The notes under the pieces: model-generated | What the model was told of the DNA's origin: nothing | The model's input: only the letters and a program-made list of their open reading frames with translations | Databases searched by the model: none | DNA from: Mnemiopsis leidyi | Lineage: Eukaryota; Ctenophora; Tentaculata; Lobata; Bolinopsidae | Direction of reading: 5' to 3' | Assembly: GCA_000226015.1 (NCBI GenBank) | Contig: JH154815.1 | Location: 1 to 22,981, forward strand | DNA: 22,981 nt | Position numbers and translations under genes: made by a program | Shown: one piece after another, positions 1 through 9,133 of the stretch | Position numbering within the stretch: position 1 is the stretch's first letter | How the letters are laid out: each line of letters opens with the position of its first letter

Positions 1-7
1 CAGTTTT

Positions 8-81
8 AAAAAAAAAAAAAAAAAAAAAATAAAAAAAATTTATTACTTGTCAATAGTTACTAATTATTACTTGTCAATAGT
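8..81. repeat. A-tract followed by a short direct repeat
   Basis: A nearly pure run of A is followed by two copies of a 17-bp sequence, TATTACTTGTCAATAGT, at 41-57 and 65-81 (24-bp period). The A-tract could be the tail of a retroposon whose body lies outside the window, but no body is visible here. The region from 82 to 1006 is AT-rich, and I recognise no gene in it. Confidence 0.6.
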
Positions 82-1006
82 AAACAAGTGTAGTTAAACT
101 TTTTCGGTTGCCGGAGAAAAAGTTTGATAAGTTAATTGCTTCTTCATTCCCTGCACAAGAAGAATCTTACCTAGCGCTTGTAACTGTAGCATCTACCAGA
201 GACTTCTTAGCGATTCTGGCTGTAACTGTACTTATCAGTTCTTCTTCTGTTCTGTCAATCTGGTTCATGCCTGAAGTTATGTGAGTACTAAGAAGTAAGC
301 ATATGTAGGGAGTTATGTTGTCCAAGTACTAAAACCCACGAGAGTTATTAACCACATTCTACCATTTATAACTAATTCTTAATTAATTTAGTAATTGATA
401 ATTTTACATACTACTGTAATCATTTTACATGAAACTTTGAAATGATTTGTTTTATCAAGATGATTTGTTTTATTTTTTGTTAGCTGAATTGCGGAAGCAA
501 CTAAATAAATAAAGGTTTGGAATATGTTGGCTAATCACAGAATATTGTATACTTGAAAGAGATATTCAAGTTTTCTTAGTCTAGACTGTTTTAACAGCTT
601 TTAAAGTGGTTTATAGTATGCACGTGTAAGATGGTTACCGCAACAACTTAATAGCCTTGTAAAGGGTTGCAATGGTGCTGTTTACTTGATACTATATCAT
701 GAACTCTTGTAAAATGAAGCAAAACTGTGACTTGAGCGGTAACATAAGATGTCTGATCTAGAAGAGCTTGTACAGTTGTCGAAAAAATTTAAAACGGAAG
801 ACATTTACGTTTTTATCATTATATCATCGATATCTGGCTAAATACTTAGCCGTCATTTTCAGTTGATTTTGACATTTTAGAAATCCGTTAGAGGGAAAAG
901 TGTCACAAAGCATCTATCAACAATGCAATTGTACAATGTATCATTGTTTCGCTCAAGGATTAAACAAATATCCTCTTACAGACTCACACCATAACCCAAA
1001 ACGGTG

Positions 1007-1170
1007 AAATGTTACTATTTCGTTGTTACCTGCTAGAAAGTTGTTAGAAATGTTACTATTTCGTTGTTACCTGCTAGAAAGTTGTTAGAAATGTTACTAT
1101 TTCGTTGTTACCTGCTAGAAAGTTGTTAGAAATGTTACTATTTCGTTGTTACCTGCTAGAAAGTTGTTAG
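1007..1170. repeat. 41-bp tandem repeat, four near-perfect copies, carrying a splice donor
   Basis: Four head-to-tail copies of a 41-bp unit occupy 1007-1047, 1048-1088, 1089-1129 and 1130-1170, almost without differences, which implies recent expansion. On the minus strand each copy contains CTAGCAG followed by GTAACA, a fair 5' splice site. The copy at 1130-1170 overlaps the last 18 bases of the candidate exon at 1153-1278, so the array begins inside that exon and runs into the following intron. Confidence 0.9.
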
Positions 1171-1278
1171 ACAGGATCTCGGAGGCAACATTCAACTCAG
1201 AGTTCTGGTCGTCTCCCTCACAGCACTCTTTTATCATTTTGTACAAAACTGAATCTGCTAGCGCTAGTCTGATGAAAC
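1153..1278 (-). CDS. Probable internal coding exon of an unrecognised minus-strand gene (partial)
   Basis: Read on the minus strand, a 126-nt open segment lies between an acceptor (ATGTAG at its 5' side) and a donor (GCAG then GTAACA). It starts and ends in phase 1, so it is a symmetric exon. The translation looks like real protein: FIRLALADSVLYKMIKE, then CCEGDDQNSEL, then NVASEILSNNFLA. The composition is helical and amphipathic, somewhat like an armadillo/HEAT-type helix pair, but I do not recognise the family. Without splicing, the frame would run 13 codons into the tandem repeat and stop at 1115. No partner exons were identified with confidence on either side. A chance open frame is possible, but the two splice sites and the sequence composition argue against it. 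Confidence 0.5.
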
Positions 1279-2256
1279 CTACATGGGATTTAGGATTGGT
1301 TAGATAAATCCAAATCACATGCAAATAACATGTTAACAGTGTTATACTCTAGTATAATAGTATCGGCTGAACCTGACTCGCAAACATACTACTTCGAGTT
1401 TACCTTACTTGATATCACGAATAATTACAAATCTCAACATGACACAAACCGGACTTATGGGCAAGAAGGGCAGTAGTCCGTATAAACAGCAGTTTATCAG
1501 AAGTATGTACTCTGCAGATAAGAGTTAGATCTTCGGTAGAGAGGGGCCCGCGCTGTACGGCAGTAGGAAGCGCAGTGTCTACCTATTTGGAGGGGATCTT
1601 GTTGAGGTTTTGTAACATGGTTGATTGTCTCGCTTTATTAGCTGTCAGATTCTGAATTAACGCCCCACCAAACCATATTCATATAAATGCCAGGTATTAA
1701 TGTTCCTGCATTTTAGATTCCTGATAAGGTGATGATATATCTATTTATTAATCTTAAACCTTGTTACAAAAATCACAGTCGCAGACAAGGACACACTTCC
1801 AATCATAGTAGGTATAAATCAGCCTCAACAATTTTCCCTCCTATACTGAAACATCACCACTACTTTCCGTGAGGTAACACATTGAAATACCTTGTTTTAC
1901 TGGGTGTGTAACTCCTCAATCAATATTTATAACGACACGGTCGAATATATGCAATGTTCGTTGTTTGATTACTACGCATTGAGTCGTTGAAACTACTTTT
2001 ATACAAATCCTAGCTCGTTCGCAAGTTATACATTAACTAAGAGGTATATAACTAAGCCTTTTCGACCACCTGACTCAGTCTGAAGACGGGGTGAGGTCAC
2101 ACAAATAACACACAGATATTTCCAAAGTATTGTTCTTTACCTTGAGTACAAGCGCTACAAGGTCAACACACATATAACGCAGTCACTTTAGCGGGTTGAA
2201 CATTTCCAAGTTGGTCAGCTTTGTTTGGTTGTAGTAGAGAGACGAGCGCGCAGAAT
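1279..2256. other. AT-rich stretch upstream of the 2310 gene, no firm gene
   Basis: I found no convincing exon here. Two short open starts with donor-like ends exist, at 1439-1502 on the plus strand and at 2141-2173 on the minus strand. Neither joins to a neighbour in phase, so neither is called as a gene. The right end probably holds the upstream promoter of the gene at 2310. Confidence 0.5.
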
Positions 2257-2273
2257 ATTATATATTATATATC
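2257..2273 (+). promoter_or_regulatory. TATA-like core promoter of the GPI-type protein gene
   Basis: A run of TATATTATATAT lies about 40-50 bp upstream of the ATG at 2310. That spacing leaves room for a transcription start near 2285-2295 and a short 5' untranslated leader. The position is consistent with a TATA-driven promoter, but the start site itself is inferred. Confidence 0.5.
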
Positions 2274-2309
2274 AGACTACCTAGTTCCACAACCGTCCCG
2301 CCAGTTGAT

Positions 2310-3303
2310 ATGAAAGTTCTTGTTCTGTTGGTATGTTTCCTGCTGGCATGCAGCGCTGAGTCTGGGGAAGAGTTTCAAGTGGAAGAGGTGGAGGTGAGGA
2401 ATTTGAAACGCCACGCCAAGGTCGTTATGGTTCAGAGACAAGATGAGGAGGACGATTTTAAGGAGGATGTTTCTACGGAAGTTGTATCTGGTCCTTCTGG
2501 CGCACCACCCAGGTGATATTTTCTTTTCGTTTTGAGTTGTTTTAACGATTTGCCTCTTTAATCTAGACTTTATTAAATTAACTAGTTTGAAAATACTGGC
2601 TTTACATATTTGGGTAATAAGAGGGTTTGGGTGGTAAAGCGATCCCGATTCTGTGATCATTTGGCTCAAGCAACTAGGATGCATGGTCAAATGGCGGAAA
2701 ATTTTCACCATACCATGGTCATAGATTTTGTTGTTAATTTTTTTGACAATAGGCCATGATCATGAGGTGACTTTCAGAGTTAGCTCGGTAAGAATCATGA
2801 TCATAACTCTTTGTCCATGTCACGTGAAGTGAAATCCAGGTTACATGGTCATGGTCAGCACTTTAGCTCCCCTCTAAATATAAATCACTGATCATATTAC
2901 TGTATCAGTGGAATTGACAAAAACTATGAAGGTCCATTGACATCATCTTAGGCAAAAATTGAGTTGCTCCGACTCGATTTTTTTTCATAGAATCAGATTT
3001 CATAATTTGTCTAATGACTTCTTCTCGGGCCACCGACTTTCTCTAACAAAAACGGCGCTTGATACACGCGCCAATACACCTAAGATTAATCTCAGGGCAT
3101 CTCTGCAAGCAAGGGAGATAATCTTAGCCAACACCTACAAATTAAGTAATCCCTGAAAAATCCCCAGTTACGAAGTAGCTCCAGCTGATCCTTCAGATGA
3201 AGAAAATAAAGCAGCACAGTTGGCTGGTGGTAACGGAGCAAGCAAATTGGACGTCACTGCTTTACTGCTTACCAGCTTTGCTTTTCTGATGGTTTTTGTT
3301 TAG
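2310..3303 (+). CDS. Small secreted, probably GPI-anchored acidic protein (two exons, 112 aa)
   Basis: Exon 1 is 2310-2512 (203 nt) and exon 2 is 3168-3303 (136 nt), joined across a 655-bp intron (GTGATA donor, TCCCCAG acceptor) in phase 2. The product starts with a clear signal peptide, MKVLVLLVCFLLACSA. A charged middle follows, rich in Glu and Asp (EEFQVEEVEV, QDEEDDFKED), with one basic patch (NLKRHAK). After the splice it continues as SYEVAPADPSDEENKAAQ. It ends with small residues (LAGGNGAS), a short spacer (KLDVT) and a hydrophobic tail (ALLLTSFAFLMVFV) running straight to the stop. This layout is the classic GPI-attachment signal, with the omega site probably within GGNGAS. A single-pass membrane tail is the alternative. 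The mature chain would be only about 70 residues. I do not recognise the family. An AATAAA signal follows at 3408. If exon 1 is read without splicing it stops after 68 codons and loses the anchor. Confidence 0.75.
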
Positions 3304-3407
3304 CGGCAGCGTGGGAATACGAGTACTTGAATTGTTATCTTGTTCACTTTCTCGGATCTTGTTCCATCTTCAGTAGATAGAGATACTAAAACGGCCATAA
3401 CATAGAG

Positions 3408-3413
3408 AATAAA
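3408..3413 (+). terminator. AATAAA poly(A) signal of the GPI-type gene
   Basis: A canonical AATAAA lies 105 bp after the stop codon at 3303, giving a short 3' UTR. A second AATAAA at 3740-3745 would give a longer transcript that overlaps the antisense 3' UTR of the DESI1 gene. Confidence 0.5.
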
Positions 3414-3576
3414 TCTATTCATTGAAGGTATAGTAATTATTTTTGAAATATTGAAAGTCAAGTGAGACTGAACTTTTGTTGAAGTTTTATTAGTGAGTAG
3501 GGTCGGAACAGGGTTCTTTTGGTTTGTTTTCAAGAAGTCTAACTATTTTCTTTCAAAAAAACGAATTTTTCAATTC

Positions 3577-3582
3577 TTTATT
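3577..3582 (-). terminator. Candidate poly(A) signal of the DESI1 gene
   Basis: TTTATT on the plus strand reads AATAAA on the minus strand, about 380 bp beyond the DESI1 stop. Another TTTATT is at 3486-3491. The interval 3583-3960 is then the DESI1 3' UTR. An open frame on the plus strand inside it (3749-3964) is treated as chance. Confidence 0.4.
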
Positions 3583-3960
3583 TTTTACATTAGAAGTTAA
3601 AACTTGCAGGTGAATGAATTGATTACCCTGATCCAATAGTTACCCTGATCCAATTCAGAGTAAATTATTGCACGGTAAAATAATAATTATTTGATGTCTA
3701 GCTTCTTCAGACTGTACAGCTTGCAATTCTTACTTACCAAATAAATACATGATATATGAGTATATGATATACCATACACACATGACTCAGACTCTTGTAG
3801 AAAAATTCTCTGCACGTTACGGTCAGTCGAGATTTTCTCTTATCACAAGAGCCTATATAGTCTATAAGAATGAAGTCTTAAAAACTGGCAGTTTAAGCAA
3901 CTTTCAGTCTAGATTCCAAAGTTCCCAGTGGACGGCCACCGAAAGAATTTGTAGCCTGGA

Positions 3961-6900
3961 TTAAAAACTCGCCTGCTTAAGAGACGCCAGTTCCTCGTCA
4001 GTTAGCTGTATGGGAGAGAAGCATGGGAAATAGAGAGAAGTAGAGCCCTCCCACGAGTTTACCGCAGCATTGCTCCCTTGGCCACGGCTGTGTGAGCAGT
4101 TACCATTGGCATTTAGACTGGTGTTGGTGCTTTGAGTCAGGTTTCTTGAGTCTGTAGGAGCGACATTGCTCATCTTTTCTAAATGTCCCCTGAAAAGAGA
4201 TTGAGGTAGACTGAATTTGGAAGATTGTGAGGGATCTCAAGAGATTTGAAAGGTTTTAAGGGGAATCTCAGCACTACTTCAGCATCTGATATTAAATAAA
4301 ATCATTAAAACGAAGTTGGATTTTCAAATGGCAGTTTCGATTGTTTTAATGGAAGTACGGAATTATATTTGACCATATAAGTATGTGGTCGATACAAAGA
4401 GATAAATAAGTCGAAATTTCATTTGGTGATGCCTAGATATGACCATAGAATTATTAGAAGTAATTGAATTTTTCGGCCTAAGCTACAGAAAGCTTCATAC
4501 TGACTAACGAACTCTAAACTAGATTTTGAAACTCCAGTTAGCTGCCTCTCGCGGTTAAAACTGCTGTTGTATAATTATCGATATCAAAATTTCATCGCTC
4601 AGCTGCAAATCATATGTGCTCCTTCATCAATGAACTATTAATTAAAACAGCTTAATTTTACGGATACTTTTACTAAACCTAGTTGGATAGACTGCAAAAA
4701 TTTATATGGGGCATATGGGTGCAACGATTTTCAAAAGCTAATCTTAAGATTATTGGTATCTCAGTAATTAGAATCGATTGCTAATACAATTAGCAAGCTC
4801 ATAGGTCCTGTAATATCGAGAATCACCATGACTCATTCCTTCAGCACTCATGTAATATTTTTTCGATTTTACATGTTTATATCACATTCCAGTTCGCTTG
4901 CTAATCATTCGGCTGAGTTTGGTGTAGCACGTTGGTTGTTTACCGTAGCTACATTAAAAGTAATTATACCACATGGTTAGAAATTGGTTAGATCGCTATT
5001 TCTGAGAATATTGGATGCCAATTGTCAAGACTGGAAAATATTTTCTGAGAATGTTGGATGCCAATTTTCACGACTGGAAAATACATTCTGCAAGTTCTGA
5101 ACTTTTGACAGGATCACGAGTCACATCTCCTCCATATAATCTCTCTAAATAACACGTGAGATGTGAACACATGGACTGTTAAAAATATTTTGATGACAAT
5201 TTTATTCAGAAAAAGCAACCTTTTCAATTCAGAAGATTTTATCGCAAAGTGGTTTTCTTCCTCCACATGTGGTTTTGCCACAAACGCAATGGTGGCAACT
5301 TTAATGTTTCTTCTTTTTTTGAAACAGGGTTAAAATTCGACGAAAAATCGATCGAGAACAGTCTGGAGATAAATAATAGGGAGGAAGTAATATGACCACG
5401 ATTTTTTTACTATTTGGCCTTCATACGTGTCAGGTGATGGTCCATGACCATGAATGGAGCAAAAATCCAAATTTCTTTTCTTGTTTTTTGGCCGTGGGGC
5501 AAATTCCAGGTCAGTGAATGCCCCCTCCCCCTAGATAAATCGGTACTTACTTGAGTAGCGGTCCTAAAGGACTAGACAACACTCTTTGAGGCAAGGATAC
5601 AATTTCTTTGTCTATTCCAGAACCCACCAGAAACTTAGCAACCTCATCACTGAAAAAAACATTATTTAATATGTGATTGTATTTGTTACACCTGTTATAC
5701 CAGACTGTTACAGTTGCACTGAAGAGTGAAGGGGCACCTGCCACCTCGAAGATTCTAGATCTTTTAACAAATGCCCTTAGCGTTATCCTCTAGGATTGGC
5801 GGATCCCTGAATCGAACCCCCAGTAAAGGAGGTCGGGGTAGATTCCACTATACCACCAACCAAATTGAAAATTAGAAGAGGTTAAAAATATAAGAGATTA
5901 AAAATTCTTCAGTTATAGTCAAGATAGCATAAAGGATCACAAATAGGTAACTAAAGTATATATTATCCTCATTAAACCCTCAATCATGGTTTCCTAGTCA
6001 TTCAGCTGAGTCAATCAAAGAAGGTTGCATAGTCAAATGATTAGATAACATACTAACTGAAGACCACATGAATATTGACATGTAAATAACAAGTGGCTTC
6101 CCACACCTTTATATGCTAGAGACCTACATGACCTTGGGCCATGGCAGGGTCAACCAGGAGGGCCTGGACACTGCCATAGGTGAGCTTGTGGGATAAAAAG
6201 GCAAAATTAGGCTAAAAATAGAAAAACATATTAGAGATATAGAGAAACATAAAATTGTATAAAGATCTTTAAAATGCATAACCTGAAATTGTTGCAATTG
6301 TTTTCCAACAAATGATATGAGGAACCATGGAACTTTGAATTGCTGTGGCCAACTAAATAGTCCTCAAATATATCCTGAAGTAAGATTTTTTATGATATAT
6401 AATAAGAAACATCATCTGATTAGGGTCCTTAATTTAAAATTAATATACTGGGTGGTTCAATGAATAAATTTGGTACCAACCATTTAAGGTGTCAAAAGGC
6501 TAAAATAGGGATGATTTCACTTCACACGTTAGGAGATACATTACTCTTGTCTACAAATTCCTCTTAGACATCTTTGACCTCTAGATAAGGCTCTCTAGTC
6601 TCTCTCTCCTGACTCTTAAGAAACTTAATACTTTTCTCCCCTCATTCTTCTGTCCTATATCTGAACCATTATTTTCCTCTTATTCTCCCCCTTACCCTAG
6701 AGACAGGCGAAACACCTTTTGATGTTCTCTTCTTGTGGGTTTTTATGTAGACACAGTTTCTCTTACGTATAAAGGGAAATCAATGCTTTAATTTTCAGTA
6801 CCATTATTTCTTGGAAGACCTTATATATGCCAGAATCAAAGTTTAAAATACCACTAATAAAAGAAGAACTGAGCTAAATATTATTTCTGTCATATGACAT

Positions 6901-7383
6901 AATTGTTATTGTTTATGAGCTATAACTGTTACAGTACTATATCTTATTATTAGTCATGCCTGCGTCACAGCTGTCATTCCCAAGAGTTCTTGTTTCAGAG
7001 GAGGGCCAAGTTGTGTAGTTCCGGGAACACAGCATGCTATACCATGGCCGCCAAAGAAATATTCATTGCCATAAACTACTATTGCAGTATGCCACAATCC
7101 CTCAATACGCCTGAAATTGTAATATATTCATAGAAATTTCTAAACAGACCAACATACTATTTACAGCCAATTATTGACCTTTTCACAAAATTTTGTTCCA
7201 AATTACTTTACTTTCCATATGGTTCAAATCCCCAAACCTTAACCAATAACCATATTTGTAATGGCTATTAATGATTATCAATTCAATATTAGTTATTACA
7301 TACCTGCCTAGAATGAATGGTGAGATAGTTTTGGCAAGCCCATTGCTGAGGTCATAAACGTACAAGGTGACTGGCGTAGTCAT
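3961..7383 (-). CDS. DESI1: DeSI-1-type desumoylating isopeptidase (PPPDE peptidase), five coding exons
   Basis: The minus-strand coding exons, in order, are 7383-7304, 7110-6960, 6374-6283, 5649-5551 and 4189-3961 (80, 151, 92, 99 and 229 nt; 651 nt, 216 residues). Every junction is in phase. The family removes SUMO from target proteins as a cysteine peptidase. Exon 1 gives MTTPVTLYVYDLSNGLAKTI. Exon 2 gives EGLWHTAIVVYGNEYFFGG with the catalytic His of the WHT motif, then LGPPLKQ. Exon 3 gives DIFEDYL and HLLENNCNNF with the catalytic Cys. Exon 4 gives SDEVAKFLVGSG and VLSSPLGPLL. These blocks match human DESI1 in order and spacing. The residue before NCN is Asn, where the human protein has His. 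The last exon adds a Ser/Asn-rich tail ending QLTDEELASLKQASF, making the protein longer than the 168-residue human form. An acceptor 20 nt upstream of the ATG (exon edge 7402) implies a non-coding first exon or a trans-spliced leader. Confidence 0.93.
4997..5085. repeat. Two-copy tandem duplication of about 46 bp in DESI1 intron 4
   Basis: The segment with TTTCTGAGAATATTGGATGC at about 4999 recurs at about 5042, followed in both copies by CCAATT, a few variable bases and ACTGGAAAATA. The two copies differ at a few positions. It lies within intron 4 (4190-5550), which otherwise shows only AT-rich sequence and scattered ATGACCATG-type words. Confidence 0.7.
5793..5862 (-). repeat. tRNA-like sequence (tRNA pseudogene or SINE head) in DESI1 intron 3
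   Basis: On the minus strand, TGGTGGTATAGTGG fits a pol III A box and GGTTCGATTC fits a B box about 35 bp later. The 5' part resembles eukaryotic tRNA-Gly. The acceptor arms pair only partly (TTGG with CCAA), and the T-arm stem does not pair (GGGGG against CAGGG). It is therefore more likely a pseudogene or a tRNA-derived repeat than a working tRNA. Confidence 0.5.
6375..6959 (-). other. DESI1: GC-AG intron 2 of DESI1
   Basis: Exon 2 ends in CAG and the intron begins GCATGA, not GT; it ends at a good acceptor, TACTTCAG. The join is phase 0 and reads MTAVTQ then DIFEDYL, which aligns without gap to the matching human DESI1 segment (GSTEVTEEIFLEYL). No GT nearby gives an equally good alignment, and without splicing the frame stops two codons on. 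GC-AG introns are a known minor class spliced by the major spliceosome. The intron holds no other feature I can name. Confidence 0.8.
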
Positions 7384-7565
7384 CCAAGACTCATAAAGCT
7401 TTCTAAAATGTGGGAAAATTAGAACCATGTATTATCCTTCAGCAGCCTCATTTTTGACCACTTTGGACTCTGGGGTCTAGGGATCGGCTTATCCACCAGA
7501 CTGTGACTTGGAATAAATTCATTATAGTTTGAGAGATTATATTTTAAAATACTAGAGTTAACACA

Positions 7566-7790
7566 ACAAATTAAAAACTAAGTGGATTTTGTAACCAGCG
7601 GGTGGTGGCCATGATGCTTGTACTAAACTAGCTGTAGGGGAGTTTATTTTACGAGCCAGGCAGTGTGCATTTCCAGCCGAAGCTGTACCAGATGCAGTCT
7701 GGTGGCTGGCCAACTTGCAACAGCCAGGATCAAACCCCGGTCTGCCGCATGGGAGACCTAAATGGAACCACAACACCACCCAGCCGACTT
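7566..7790 (-). mobile_element. tRNA-derived SINE
   Basis: On the minus strand from about 7790, GGCTGGGTGGTGTTGTGGTT provides an A box, and GACCGGGGTTTGATCCTGG provides a B box after a CTCCCATGCGG anticodon-arm-like stretch. This is the usual tRNA-derived SINE head. About 150 bp of unrelated body follow down to about 7566. The 3' edge is approximate and no target-site duplication was found. The SINE lies just upstream of the DESI1 5' end. Confidence 0.6.
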
Positions 7791-7865
7791 ATCAGTTACT
7801 ATTACGCTTATCTCTCTACATCGAACAAGCCATGGTTTTTGCATAGACTTGTTGTACGCCAAGTC

Positions 7866-8012
7866 ATGACAGAAAATTTTACCGATCTGAAGAGCTTCAG
7901 TACAGAAGCTGGAGAATTTCAAGATGAAAACCTAGAGAAACTTGGTATAAGGATTACAGGACAACTCAGTGAAACCATAGTTGATAAGTTGTACAAACGT
8001 CATTCAGCCCCT
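7866..8012 (+). pseudogene. Coding-like fragment, possibly the N-terminal part of LINE ORF1
   Basis: From ATG 7866 the plus strand reads MTENFTDLKSFSTEAGEF, then QDENLEKLGIRITGQLSETI, then VDKLYKRHSA, and runs into the GC-rich element at 8021. The charged helical composition looks protein-like. Its position just before the element and the ORF1 remnant suggests all were one LINE ORF1, later interrupted. That link is inference; it could also be an exon of an unrelated gene. Confidence 0.35.
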
Positions 8013-8020
8013 GTAGCTGG

Positions 8021-8699
8021 CAGGCCTGTAGTTAGGGGGGGGGGACAGGGGGTCATGACCCCCCCAATTTGGGAAAGGGGGGGGGGGTTAAATATGACCT
8101 GCGAGGCAGGTCATTGACCCCCCAGATTTGACTATTGTCTAAACATCTAAATTTTCATTGCTGAAAACAAAAATTCTAATCAGTATTGGACATACAATGC
8201 TTGTTTTATTAATATTTCTTAATCAATAGCTATAAGCTAACAACTTGAATCTTGACACTTGACACAATCGAACATGTTACTTGCCATTGCCTATTTCCCA
8301 TTTGCTTATTATTCTCGATTGCAAAATTGAAAATTGTTATCTATATCATTTAAATACCCTGATTTATCTAAAAAATTCTTTTAGAACATAGATCATGGCA
8401 CAGATGATGTCTGAACAGTGAGCATACCAGATAGTCACAGCTGCTGTATGGGCATTGGGCCGCTTCAACACCTCAAGATGACTCGATTTTCTGCTTTCTT
8501 ATTGATAAAAATGGTCTTTTTACCTGTATTCCTGCTAAAATTTTCCTAGCCCCCGGCAAGGGGCCCTGCCCCTGGATCCCGTTTGGGGCTGCGCTCCCAA
8601 ACCCCCGCGCGGGCTTGGCGCTTCGCACCGAGTTTCGCAGCTTGCTCGCTTCGCTCGCAAGCTGACCCCCCCAATTCGAAATCCTAGCTACGGCCCTGC
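8021..8699. mobile_element. Non-autonomous GC-rich element with short imperfect inverted ends
   Basis: The left end reads CAGGCCTGTAGTTAGG and the right end, reverse-complemented, reads CAGGGCCGTAGCTAGG, so the termini form an imperfect 16-bp inverted repeat. Both ends then run into G or C tracts, GGGGGGGGGG on the left and CCCCCCC on the right. The right third (8550-8665) is strongly GC-rich with small hairpins. No transposase frame is visible and no clear target-site duplication was found. It behaves as a MITE-like insertion; the superfamily is not determined. Confidence 0.55.
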
Positions 8700-8758
8700 T
8701 TGTTGGGCACTGTCTATCTCGGTGAGTACGTTGCTATGACCACATTGCTATGACCACA

Positions 8759-9133
8759 GACATCGAAGGCGTATCAAGTAACATGAAATCAGAAATGATT
8801 GCTCTACAGAAATAAGTGAATAAGCTGCAAGCTGAGTCATTGAACTTAAAGGACAATGAAGTGAAGGAACTCAAGTCAGTGGTCAAATCGACAGTTGAAA
8901 GCTCTGTTAAGCCAGAATTTCTGCACAACAGCTTAAGAAAGTTGTGCAGAACGTTGTTCAGGAAGAGGACAGGAGCAGAAATTCTATGATATTTGGTCTA
9001 CCAGAAGAAAGCAGATCTCAATGCAACTGTCAGCAAACTTTTTACGGAGATCGGTGAGACACCTAGGATTGATGCATGTAGACTTAGCAAGAAGATACCC
9101 GCTAACTCGGCCCATCACAGCGAAAAGCAGTAA
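8759..9133 (+). pseudogene. Decayed LINE (non-LTR retrotransposon) ORF1 fragment
   Basis: Three overlapping frames together give an ORF1-like order. First comes a coiled-coil stretch (DIEGVSSNMKSEMIALQK, a stop, then VNKLQAESLNLKDNEVKELK). A frame change is followed by QQLKKVVQNVVQEEDRSRNS and MIFGLPEE. A second frame change is followed by KADLNATVSKLFTEIGETP and RIDACRLSKK. The block DRSRNxMIFGLPEE followed by an acidic helix and RLSKK is typical of ORF1 proteins of animal LINEs. One stop and two frameshifts show it is dead. It ends at 9133, before an AATAAATAAATAGAATAG stretch. Confidence 0.6.

Noticed and set aside
749..841. Plus-strand 30-codon frame MSDLEELVQLSKKFKTED...
   Set aside because: Good-looking start but no strong donor and no neighbours; consistent with chance.
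1439..1502. Plus-strand start MTQTGLMGKKGSSPYKQQF ending at a GTATGT donor (64 nt, phase 1)
   Set aside because: Protein-like and well placed for splicing, but no signal peptide, no family and no joining exon before the next gene's promoter; too short to call alone.
2141..2173. Minus-strand start MCVDLVALVLK ending at a GTAAAG donor, possibly the first exon of the gene with exon 1153-1278
   Set aside because: It ends in phase 0 while the 1278 exon needs phase 1, and no intermediate exon with matching phases was found.
2277..2711. 144-codon minus-strand open frame
   Set aside because: It is the antisense of the GPI-type exon 1 and its intron, with no family resemblance.
3749..3964. 71-codon plus-strand frame
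   Set aside because: Lies antisense to the DESI1 3' UTR, with no family resemblance or splice support.
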